This document shows positions 31,259 to 37,906 of a DNA stretch of 37,906 nt, one piece after another. A program made the translations under genes and the position numbers. Numbering within the stretch: position 1 is the first letter of the stretch; every line of letters starts with the position of its first letter. This DNA is from DASPJR01 sp035628505 (GTDB lineage Bacteria > Planctomycetota > SZUA-567 > H5-PLA8). The notes beneath the pieces were generated by a model, which was not told the DNA's origin, searched no databases, and saw nothing but the letters and a program-made list of their open reading frames with translations. Location of the stretch: assembly GCA_035628505.1 (NCBI GenBank), contig DASPJR010000049.1, positions 1-37,906 on the forward strand, given 5' to 3'.

Positions 31259-32407
31259 CTACTGACACGTCTCGCGCACAAACCGTCGCGCCCACGCGTC
31301 TGCTTCGAGCACCGTTTCAAGCTTCTCAACCGGCTGGACTTTGTGGGAAGCCAGCGCTTTGCCCACCAGATCAAAGATACCACAGAACGTGATTCTGCCG
31401 TCGAGAAACAGCGCCACGGCCTGCTCATTCGCAGCGTTCAGCACCGCCGGAGCCGTGCCGCCGCGTTTGCCCGCGTCATACGCGAAATCAAGCGTAGGGA
31501 AGCGCTGCCGGTCCGGCGCTTCGAACGTCAGCGAGGCCATTTTGTCGAGCGGCAGCGGCGGCAATGCGCCATCAAGCCGCTCCGGATAGGTCAACGCGTA
31601 CTGGATCGGCAGACGCATGTCGGGAAGTCCCAGCTGCGCGACCACGGAGCTGTCGGAGAACTCGACAAGAGCATGCACAATCGATTGCGGATGCACCCAC
31701 ACTTCAATCGCTTCATACGGGACGTTAAAGAGGAAGTGAGCTTCGATGATCTCCAGCGCTTTGTTCATCAGCGTTGCCGAATCGATCGTAATCTTTGCGC
31801 CCATAGACCAGGTGGGATGCTTGAGCGCCGACTCCTTCGTGGCCTTGAGCATCATCTCCTTGGTCGCGGTGCGGAACGGGCCGCCGCTGGCGGTTAGAAT
31901 AATTTTGCGAATCTCTTTTTCAGCGCCGGCCCGGGCTGACTGGAAGACGGCGCTATGTTCGCTGTCGATCGGCAGAATCGTTGAGCCGGACGACTTCGCG
32001 GCCGCCAGCATCAGCGGGCCGGCCATCACGAGCGGCTCCTTGTTGGCAATGCCGACCTGCTTGCCTTTCTTCAGCGCCGCAAGGGTCGGCACCAGTCCGG
32101 CCGCGCCCACAATCGCTGTGACCACATAATCGCTCTGCTTTTCTTCAGCCAGCTCGACCAGCCCATCCACGCCGCCGAGAATCTCGCCTTTCCAGCCATT
32201 GAGCAGCGCCTTGAACTCCGGGATCTTTTCCTTGTCGGCGATGGCAACGCGATCCGGCTTTACGGCGTGAACCTGCTCGGCCAGCTGCCGGATATTGCTT
32301 CCGGCAGTCATGCTGCGCACGCGGAACTTGTCCGGAAATTGCGCGACGACTCGTAACGTGCTGACCCCGATCGAGCCAGTACAGCCGAGAATGCAGAGAT
32401 TCTTCAT
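31259..32407 (-). CDS. dxr: 1-deoxy-D-xylulose 5-phosphate reductoisomerase
   Basis: Dxr makes 2-C-methyl-D-erythritol 4-phosphate from DXP, the first committed step of the MEP isoprenoid pathway, using NADPH and a divalent metal. The 382-aa protein is of normal length. NADPH-binding GCTGSIGVSTLRV opens the protein, followed by GLVPTLAALKKGKQVGIANKEPLVMAG. The metal site is in PIDSEHSAVFQ, and the substrate loop in TASGGPFR...HPTWSMGAKITIDSATLMNKALE. GGAGGGTCG precedes the ATG. rseP follows in the same direction, a pairing often seen in bacteria. Confidence 0.97.
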   Translation of the reverse strand: MKNLCILGCTGSIGVSTLRVVAQFPDKFRVRSMTAGSNIRQLAEQVHAVKPDRVAIADKEKIPEFKALLNGWKGEILGGVDGLVELAEEKQSDYVVTAIVGAAGLVPTLAALKKGKQVGIANKEPLVMAGPLMLAAAKSSGSTILPIDSEHSAVFQSARAGAEKEIRKIILTASGGPFRTATKEMMLKATKESALKHPTWSMGAKITIDSATLMNKALEIIEAHFLFNVPYEAIEVWVHPQSIVHALVEFSDSSVVAQLGLPDMRLPIQYALTYPERLDGALPPLPLDKMASLTFEAPDRQRFPTLDFAYDAGKRGGTAPAVLNAANEQAVALFLDGRITFCGIFDLVGKALASHKVQPVEKLETVLEADAWARRFVRETCQ

Positions 32408-32795
32408 CGACCCTCCACCCTGATGCAGATTCGACGCAAATGGAATGCTGCCACGGTTGTGGCAGGCTGAAGCTTATGAGTCGTCATTTTCGCCGGATTT
32501 GCACACCCCAGTCCTGAAGCTTTGCCGGAACGGCACAGCTTCGCATTTAGCGTAATCGCAGCAGTAGGCGAGAGCAACAGCCAACGTTCCTTCCCGTGTA
32601 AGCACTTAGGGTTTTCATGCCCTTTCTCTCACCCTGCGTCGGTTGCGCTCGCAGGCTCTGTCCTCTGGAGGGGAACCGGCGGCGGCACGCTCTTTGCCAC
32701 AGGTAGCCCCGAGCCGCTCCGTCTGAAACGACGCGCTTGTGGCCGGCGGAAATTGTTGGCCGCCGTTTCATTTTGGCCTGGAGAGGATTTTACAC
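32408..32795. other. Gene-free spacer upstream of dxr and the small membrane protein
   Basis: These 388 bases lie between divergent genes. A perfect hairpin, CTGCCAC-ggtt-GTGGCAG (32448-32465), lies in the dxr leader. A GC-rich stretch at 32620-32690 (ctctcaccctgcg...gcgctcgcagg) resembles the right arm of the 29315-29454 element at roughly two of three bases. No clear promoter was identified. Confidence 0.5.
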
Positions 32796-32975
32796 ATGCC
32801 CTTGATTCATCTTATTGTCGTGCTCGCCATTATCGGCGTACTGCTGTGGTTCATTAACACGTCGATTCCGATGGATGGCAACATCAAGAAAATCATCAAC
32901 ATCGTCGCACTGATCGCCGTCGTTCTCTACGTACTGCAATCATTCGGGCTCATCACTGGCATCGCCCTGCGCTGA
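32796..32975 (+). CDS. Thivi_2564-family small membrane protein
   Basis: This 59-aa protein consists of two hydrophobic helices: PLIHLIVVLAIIGVLLWFIN and IINIVALIAVVLYVLQSFG, joined by TSIPMDGNIKK. The whole pattern, including the short I-P-MDG turn, matches the Thivi_2564 family of small membrane proteins, whose function is unknown. It starts at the ATG at 32796 with a strong ribosome site (GGAGAGGA, 8 bases upstream). An in-frame GTG at 32739 would add 19 non-conserved residues and is rejected. A long hairpin follows the stop. Confidence 0.85.
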   Translation: MPLIHLIVVLAIIGVLLWFINTSIPMDGNIKKIINIVALIAVVLYVLQSFGLITGIALR

Positions 32976-32983
32976 TTTACAGA

Positions 32984-33075
32984 ACGAATTCGACACAAAG
33001 TCACGAAGACTCAAAGACACGAAGAGAGTTTTATAGCTTCGTGCCTTCGAGTCTTTGTGACTTTGTGTTGAAACT
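32984..33075. repeat. Long hairpin of the 'cacgaag' repeat family between convergent genes
   Basis: A left arm (32991-33024) pairs with a right arm (33037-33070) over 34 positions, 30 of them Watson-Crick. It consists of imperfect caaag/cacgaag units. It fills the 105-base space between two convergent stops and probably ends both transcripts. A T-run (gttttt) follows on the right. Confidence 0.85.
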
Positions 33076-33080
33076 GTTTT

Positions 33081-33989
33081 TCAAAGCCACTCAACCAACC
33101 ACCCCAGAATCTCGGCACGCATCTCAGCAGTCTCGAAATGACCGTGGTCACGGCGGTACATGCGCCAGGCTTCGGGCTTTCCTGTTCGTCTGTAAACCCG
33201 TTTCAATTCTGCGTCGACCCTGTCAAGCCCGTGGGGCGGCGTGAGCTTGTCGAAATTTCCGTTCAGCGAAAGATGGGGGCGCGGCGCGATCAGCGCATTG
33301 ATGGCAACGGTATCGAAATGCTTAAGCAATGACGGGACGTAGTAGTAAATGCCGTGGCCGTCCAGGTGCCGCGTCTCAACCAGCGCCTGAAAATCGGTCA
33401 TGCAGCAGAGGTCGACGGTGACCTTGATGCGCTCATCGAGAGCGGCCGTCCACCACGCCATCGTCGCACCCATCGATAGCCCCAGCGTTCCAACACGCTC
33501 AGCGTTCACGTCTCTTCGGCTCAGCAGGTAGTCGGCAGCGCGCAGTGAATCGTAGACCATCATTCCCCACAGCACGCGGCCCTTCCAGAGCATCTCTTTG
33601 AAGAGTTCCGATTCGCTGCGCCCGTGGCGTTCGCCAAAGTTCCAGGTATCAATGCAGAGGCTGGCGATTCCGCGCCGCGCCAGTTCTTCTGCATAAGGCG
33701 GCATTTGCAGATAACCGGCGCCGTCAATTAATTCTTTCTTGCCAACGTGATAAAAGCCGCCGTGCGAATGGTTGTAGAGGATGGCCGGATAAGGCGGTGC
33801 GCTCTGTCGCGGGCGTGCGAAACACGCCGGTACTGTTTCAAGACCATTCAGATCCAGCGCGAGTTTCTCAAGTACATACGTTTCGCGCGTTTCTTCAGCG
33901 ACGAGCTTTGCTTTAACCGCCCGCTGCCGCGGCGGGAGATCGCCGAGCAGTGAATACAGCAGCTTGCGCTGCGCCGCAGCATTCTTCAT
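33081..33989 (-). CDS. Alpha/beta hydrolase (dienelactone hydrolase/acyl esterase-like)
   Basis: This 302-aa cytoplasmic hydrolase has an alpha/beta fold with the triad Ser172 in LGLSMGATMAWW, Asp247 in LNGNFDKLTPP and His284 in RDHGHFE. The region NHSHGGFYHVGK lies at the usual oxyanion hole. A DTWNFGERHGRSE segment follows, as in hydrolases acting on carboxylic or sugar esters. No signal peptide is present. ATG at 33989 is chosen because GGGAGG lies 6 bases upstream; the longer frame (to 34061) carries several unlikely Cys residues and no ribosome site. It is divergent from the DUF1800 gene. The substrate is unknown. Confidence 0.85.
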   Translation of the reverse strand: MKNAAAQRKLLYSLLGDLPPRQRAVKAKLVAEETRETYVLEKLALDLNGLETVPACFARPRQSAPPYPAILYNHSHGGFYHVGKKELIDGAGYLQMPPYAEELARRGIASLCIDTWNFGERHGRSESELFKEMLWKGRVLWGMMVYDSLRAADYLLSRRDVNAERVGTLGLSMGATMAWWTAALDERIKVTVDLCCMTDFQALVETRHLDGHGIYYYVPSLLKHFDTVAINALIAPRPHLSLNGNFDKLTPPHGLDRVDAELKRVYRRTGKPEAWRMYRRDHGHFETAEMRAEILGWLVEWL

Positions 33990-34289
33990 AACCGCCCTCC
34001 CCTTTAGACAGCCTGAGCAGCGTACACAATTTAAGCGGTCCTGGCAGGCGGAGATTAGCAAACTTTGGCGCCGGGAATCGGTCTTGGGCCACGAATTGTC
34101 ACCCGTGCATTGGCTTTAACGTTTCAGCTTTATACCTGCAAGTTAATCAAAAACAGGCACTTATGAGTACAGTCGCATTTTGCTACATACTGTCATGGTT
34201 TTTGCGCAGCATTCTCGAAAGTCTCAGTTATCGTTGAGGCCGCTAAGCGCACAAACTTGGCGGCAGCAACAGAGGATGGAGATCAGACG
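33990..34289. other. Divergent spacer before the DUF1800 gene
   Basis: This 300-base region must hold promoters for the hydrolase and the DUF1800/DUF1501 pair. I see no confident -35/-10 pair, palindrome or RNA fold in it. Confidence 0.4.
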
Positions 34290-35765
34290 ATGTCACTTTC
34301 GCGTCGCGACTTTTTGCACTATACGGGTGCGGCGGCCCTTCTTGCGGCGTGGGGCGGACCTCTCGGGGCGCCAAAGGCAGAGGCTGCTGGTTTTGCATCG
34401 CGAGCGGATGCGCTGACGTATCATTTCCTGAACCGCATTTCGTACGGCGTGCGCGCAAACGACATCGCGCGCTGCAGCGAAATCGGCATTGCCGCTTACC
34501 TGGAAGAGCAGCTCAATCCTGAAACAATAAAAACGCGTGCACGGATCAAACTGTCGCCGCTACTGAAGGCAGACCGCCTGAAAGCGGCGAAGGGCAAGGA
34601 CGCTCATTTCAAGGCACGCGTCGCGCTGGTCAATGGAATGATCCAGCGAGCCGCCTACAGCCCGGCGCAGCTTTTTGAACGAATGGTCGAGTTCTGGTCG
34701 GACCATTTCAATATCACCCTCGACGAGCTGGAACCCGATCTGATCGACTTTCAGCGCGAAGTCATCCGCAAGCATGCGCTCGGCAGCTTCAAGGACATGC
34801 TCGTCGCAGTCGCAAAGCATCCTGCGATGCTGTACTACCTCGACAATTACCTGAACGTAAAAGACAAGCCGCAGGAGAACTACGCCCGCGAGCTGATGGA
34901 ACTGCACACCATCGGCGTCGACGGCGGCTACACGGAAAAGGACGTGAAGGAAGTCGCTCGCGCGCTGACGGGCTGGACGGTCGACGACGAGCAGCCCGGC
35001 GGATTCTTTTTTGACGCCGAAGAGCACGACGACGGCCCCAAAACGATTCTGGGCCTGACCACCCCCGGAAGTGGTATCGACGACGGCATGGCCGTGCTCG
35101 ATTACCTTGCCGGATTGCCGCAGACGGCTCAGTTCATCTGCCGCAAGCTCTGCGTTCGCTTTGTTTCGGATTCTCCGCCGTCCACGCTGGTCGACCGCAT
35201 GGCGCAGGTATGGATGCAGAATAATGGCGCGATCAAGCCCGTCTTGCGCGAGCTGTTTCTGTCTGGCGAGTTCAATGCTTCGATCGGACAAAAGCTGCGC
35301 CGGCCGCTGGACTGGTACATCGGAGTGGTGCGTTCGACGGGGGTTGAATTCAAGGATTACTGGTACATGAACAGTATCCTCGAAAAACTCGGCCAGGCCC
35401 CATACGCGTGGGAGCCGCCAAATGGTTACCCCGATGTGATGACGGCCTGGGCCAACACGAATGGCCTGCTCGAACGCTGGAACAGCGGCTACGCGCTGAC
35501 TGAATATCCGCTGAACGACAGAAAATCCGGCATCAAGACCGATCTCTTGAAGCGTCTGGGCAAAATTCAGAGCGTCCCCGACGTTGTCGACAAGGCATCG
35601 CTTCTGGTCTTCGGCAAGACGCTTGATGACGAGAAACGTCAGCAGTTGATCCTGTTCATCACAGACGGCAAGCCCACAGCCGTATGGGACAAAGAACTTC
35701 AGGCTAAAAAGCTGGGCTCGCTGATGGCGCTGCTCTTCGCATCGCCGATGTTCCAGATGAGGTGA
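34290..35765 (+). CDS. DUF1800 family protein with Tat signal
   Basis: This 491-aa protein is a DUF1800 member. A twin-arginine export signal opens it: SRRDFLHYTGAAALLAAWGG. DUF1800 hallmarks follow: HFLNRISYGV, MVEFWSDHFNI, YLDNYLNVKDKPQENYARELMELHTIGVDGGYTEKDVKEVARALTGWTVD and PNGYPDVMTAW. Proteins of this family are abundant in planctomycetes, verrucomicrobia and others, often next to a DUF1501 gene as here; the biochemical function is unknown. ATG at 34290 with GGAG 8 bases upstream is preferred over an in-frame GTG-type start 11 codons before it. DUF1501 follows 68 bases later. Confidence 0.93.
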   Translation: MSLSRRDFLHYTGAAALLAAWGGPLGAPKAEAAGFASRADALTYHFLNRISYGVRANDIARCSEIGIAAYLEEQLNPETIKTRARIKLSPLLKADRLKAAKGKDAHFKARVALVNGMIQRAAYSPAQLFERMVEFWSDHFNITLDELEPDLIDFQREVIRKHALGSFKDMLVAVAKHPAMLYYLDNYLNVKDKPQENYARELMELHTIGVDGGYTEKDVKEVARALTGWTVDDEQPGGFFFDAEEHDDGPKTILGLTTPGSGIDDGMAVLDYLAGLPQTAQFICRKLCVRFVSDSPPSTLVDRMAQVWMQNNGAIKPVLRELFLSGEFNASIGQKLRRPLDWYIGVVRSTGVEFKDYWYMNSILEKLGQAPYAWEPPNGYPDVMTAWANTNGLLERWNSGYALTEYPLNDRKSGIKTDLLKRLGKIQSVPDVVDKASLLVFGKTLDDEKRQQLILFITDGKPTAVWDKELQAKKLGSLMALLFASPMFQMR

Positions 35766-35833
35766 GAGGTAATGCATGATTCATGATGCATAAACAGCAA
35801 CAGCGGCATGCATCAAAAAACCGGAGACTCACG

Positions 35834-37096
35834 ATGAACCGTTTTCAGTCGCTGCTCAACCTCGATCGCCCACACCTGTTCGAAGTCCCAAAATCCGTGT
35901 TGGGCGAAGCATCGCCGCGCATGGTTTTCTCGCCTCGCGCGAACGGGCCGCTCGGCGATGTTCTCATCGTGATCTTTCAGCGCGGCGGCATAGATGGACT
36001 CAGTGCGGTCGTTCCGTATGGCGACGGTGCGACCTACTACGACCGGCGCAAGTTCACGCATGTGCCTGAGCCCGGCAAGCCCGGTGGCGGCATCGCCCTG
36101 AACGCCCAGTTTGCGCTGCACCCGGCCTTGCAGCCGCTGAAGGAATTCTTTGATCTGGGACAATTGGCGATCGTGCACGCGACCGGTTCGCCGGATCCTT
36201 CACGCTCGCACTTCGATGCCGAACGATTCATGGAAATCGGCGCGCCGGGAAACAAGACGGTGAATACCGGGTGGATCGGACGGCATCTGGAGACATCCAC
36301 CAACGTCAACGAATCGCCGTTCCGCGCGGTGGGCATCGGATCTCTGGTGCAGTCCTCTCTGCGGACGCCCGCGGTAAGCGCGCTGGCGCTGCCATCGATC
36401 AAGGGCTTTCGCCTGCGCATGCGCGGAGACCAGGTGAAAAAAATTCAGCCGATCATCGAGAGCGATTACCACGTGACCGCGCCGGCGACTCTGCTGGAGC
36501 GGCAGGCGAAAACCACATTTGACGCTATCGCGACGCTGAAAGAGATCGCCTCTGCCGATTACACTCCCGCAAACGGCGCCACGTATCCCGATAACGGTTT
36601 TGGCCGCGGTCTCAGGCAGATCGCGCAGCTGATCAAGGCCGATGTGGGCCTCGAGATCGCCTGCATCGATATCGGCGGCTGGGACACGCACAGCCAGCAG
36701 GGCACGCTGGCTGGCGACTTCAACAACCGCCTCACGGATCTGGCGCAGGGCATCAGCGCCGTTTACCGCGACCTGCAGGAGCGCGCGCAGAATCTGACGA
36801 TTGTCACGATGAGCGAGTTCGGACGCCGCGCGGATGAAAATGGCAGCAAGGGCACCGACCACGGTCATGGCAATGCCATGTTCGTGCTCGGCGGCGGCGT
36901 GAATGGCGGGCAGATTTATGTCGACTGGCCCGGCCTTGCCAAAGATCAGCTCGACGACGGCGACCTGGCGATCACGACCGATTACCGTGACGTGCTCGCC
37001 GATATCGTGCAGAAGCGGCTAATGAATCCCCTCGTCGATCAAATCTTCCCCGGCCACACAATAACGCCGCTAAACATCACCAGGCCGCGGACGTAA
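35834..37096 (+). CDS. DUF1501 family protein lacking an export signal
   Basis: This 420-aa protein belongs to DUF1501, which has a sulfatase/alkaline-phosphatase-like fold. Family segments: DVLIVIFQRGGIDGLSAVVPYGD, ALHPALQPLKEFFDLGQLAIVHATG, PDPSRSHFDAERFME, CIDIGGWDTHSQQ, MSEFGRRADENGSKGTDHGHGNAMFVLGGGVNGG. Most family members begin with a Tat or other signal; this one opens MNRFQSLLNLDRPHLFEVPK and has none. GGAG lies 7 bases before the ATG. The paired DUF1800 protein has the Tat signal, so the two might be exported together ('hitch-hiking'), or this copy may stay inside the cell. An in-frame ATG at 35783 adds no signal. Confidence 0.93.
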   Translation: MNRFQSLLNLDRPHLFEVPKSVLGEASPRMVFSPRANGPLGDVLIVIFQRGGIDGLSAVVPYGDGATYYDRRKFTHVPEPGKPGGGIALNAQFALHPALQPLKEFFDLGQLAIVHATGSPDPSRSHFDAERFMEIGAPGNKTVNTGWIGRHLETSTNVNESPFRAVGIGSLVQSSLRTPAVSALALPSIKGFRLRMRGDQVKKIQPIIESDYHVTAPATLLERQAKTTFDAIATLKEIASADYTPANGATYPDNGFGRGLRQIAQLIKADVGLEIACIDIGGWDTHSQQGTLAGDFNNRLTDLAQGISAVYRDLQERAQNLTIVTMSEFGRRADENGSKGTDHGHGNAMFVLGGGVNGGQIYVDWPGLAKDQLDDGDLAITTDYRDVLADIVQKRLMNPLVDQIFPGHTITPLNITRPRT

Positions 37097-37108
37097 ACTT
37101 CTTTTTAC

Positions 37109-37131
37109 CGCCGAGGCGCGGAGACGCAGAG
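37109..37131. repeat. Fragment of the 'cacggag' repeat family between convergent genes
   Basis: gccgaggcgcggagacgcag is a short relative of the repeats at 29146 and 31143. It fills most of the 37-base gap between the DUF1501 stop and the stop of the beta-helix gene. Confidence 0.55.
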
Positions 37132-37133
37132 AA

Positions 37134-37906
37134 CTACTTTTTGAGGAGAACAAAGGCGGCGAAGTCGCCGCTGACAGGCACGCTGATCGATTCGCCTTCG
37201 ACCACGCCTTCCTTAATGGGTGCATCGAAGAACTTTTTCGGGTCGAGCAGACGAAACGCGTCGCCGTTTTTCAGAAACCCCGAAACGTTGATTTTTACTT
37301 CGGCAGCTTTCGCGAAATTAAATACAGCCACATGAGCCCGCGCCGGATCATACTTGTTCGGCAGCACGAAGACTTTCGGTTCGGCGGGATACTTGCCTTT
37401 GGAGATCAGCGTATTGTTTTCATTCACAACGGTCTTGAATTTCTGAATCGAGAGCCCTGCATTCACGATAAAGTTGTCGCGTACTTCGCAGTCTTCGTTT
37501 TCTGGCGCGTTATAGCCAAGCTGCAGCGGAACGCCGAACAGGATATTTCTTCGCGCCCGAACGTTATGGCTCGGCCTGCCGCCGCCGATTAGAAGACGGC
37601 CACGGTCGTAACAGATGTTCTCCTCGATTAGAAAATTATCGACGTACGCGTTCTTCGATCCATACGCCTGGATACTCAGCTGCCCATCATGATTGATCGA
37701 AAGAATGCAGTTGCTGATCGTCTTAGTGCCGTCCTTGTTCTGCGTGTAGATGCAGTGCCCGTGCCCACGATCCGTAGCATTCCAGCCGTTGTCGTAAATC
37801 AGGCAGCCGTAGATTTCCGTATCGATCGCGCCCGACCAGGCACTGATGCCCTGGCGCGTATCATGAATGACCAGATTGATGTATTTGCAGTTCATGCCAC
37901 CATGCA
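37134..37906 (-). CDS. Right-handed beta-helix repeat protein (5' end cut)
   Basis: The visible 257 residues show the ladder-like pattern of a parallel beta-helix: IDTEIYGCLIYDNGW, TISNCILSINHDGQLSIQAY, NAYVDNFLIEENICYDRG, NVRARRNILFG and NDFIV-type turns with stacked Asn (EVRDNFIVNAG). Such folds typically bind or cleave polysaccharides (pectate lyase-like), usually outside the cell. The last part (about 170 onward) is a beta-sandwich-like C-terminal domain ending AAFVLLKK. The frame stays open past the window edge, so the start and any signal peptide lie to the right; the ATG at 37895 is internal. It converges with the DUF1501 gene. Confidence 0.82.
   Translation of the reverse strand, partial: HGGMNCKYINLVIHDTRQGISAWSGAIDTEIYGCLIYDNGWNATDRGHGHCIYTQNKDGTKTISNCILSINHDGQLSIQAYGSKNAYVDNFLIEENICYDRGRLLIGGGRPSHNVRARRNILFGVPLQLGYNAPENEDCEVRDNFIVNAGLSIQKFKTVVNENNTLISKGKYPAEPKVFVLPNKYDPARAHVAVFNFAKAAEVKINVSGFLKNGDAFRLLDPKKFFDAPIKEGVVEGESISVPVSGDFAAFVLLKK

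Noticed and set aside
34560..35777. A 405-codon minus-strand frame
   Set aside because: Antisense to the DUF1800 gene, which has strong family motifs and a Tat signal.

Overview
This window is about 38 kb of a moderately GC-rich bacterial chromosome with 31 protein-coding genes (two cut by the window edges) and one tRNA. No phage, insertion sequence, CRISPR array, rRNA or origin is visible. The gene content suggests the Planctomycetes/Verrucomicrobia (PVC) side of the tree, most likely a planctomycete-like lineage: a DUF1800/DUF1501 pair, a Cys-type sulfatase, TPR-bearing secretins, a TIR-SUMF1 fusion, a Uma2 nuclease, dxr next to rseP, and intergenic repeats of the 'cacggag' type. This placement is inference from family distribution, not from a phylogenetic marker.

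Layout. 1-1.7 kb: nuoB (complex I, cut at the left edge), divergent to a CbpA-like J-domain chaperone, then tRNA-Cys(GCA). 1.8-7.8 kb: two large tandem minus-strand genes, both with an export signal, TPRs, an STN domain and a C-terminal secretin domain; the upstream one looks like a lipoprotein. 8.1-11.5 kb: a clan GH-A glycoside hydrolase and a translationally coupled pair of membrane proteins. 11.6-14.0 kb: sulfatase, RraB-like protein, Uma2 nuclease. 14.1-18.9 kb: a REC-PAS-GGDEF-EAL c-di-GMP protein, divergent to an apparent operon of TIR-[IF2_N-like]-SUMF1 plus two GNAT acetyltransferases. 18.9-22.4 kb: a marR gene divergent to leuC, with palindromic boxes overlapping both inferred promoters; leuC and leuD are separated by a PIN-toxin/small-protein pair, and the cluster ends at a terminator. 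22.4-28 kb: a zinc-ribbon membrane protein, a large secreted esterase that appears to need a CTG start, and a large exported TPR-like protein with a C-terminal DnaJ-type Cys motif. 28-32.4 kb: an orphan ParB-like protein, then dxr-rseP. 32.8-37.9 kb: a tiny membrane protein, an alpha/beta hydrolase, the DUF1800/DUF1501 pair, and a beta-helix protein cut at the right edge.

How genes work together. leuC and leuD make the two subunits of isopropylmalate isomerase; the marR-leuC spacer reads as a repressor-controlled divergent promoter. dxr (isoprenoid synthesis) and rseP (site-2 protease) form an envelope-related operon. The two secretins probably assemble in one outer membrane, but no other secretion-system gene is visible. 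Intergenic DNA is rich in hairpin-forming repeats, mostly at gene ends.

The best candidates for something undescribed are the liposecretin/secretin TPR pair, the TIR-IF2_N-SUMF1-GNAT-GNAT operon, and the PIN module embedded inside the leuCD operon under a MarR-type switch.
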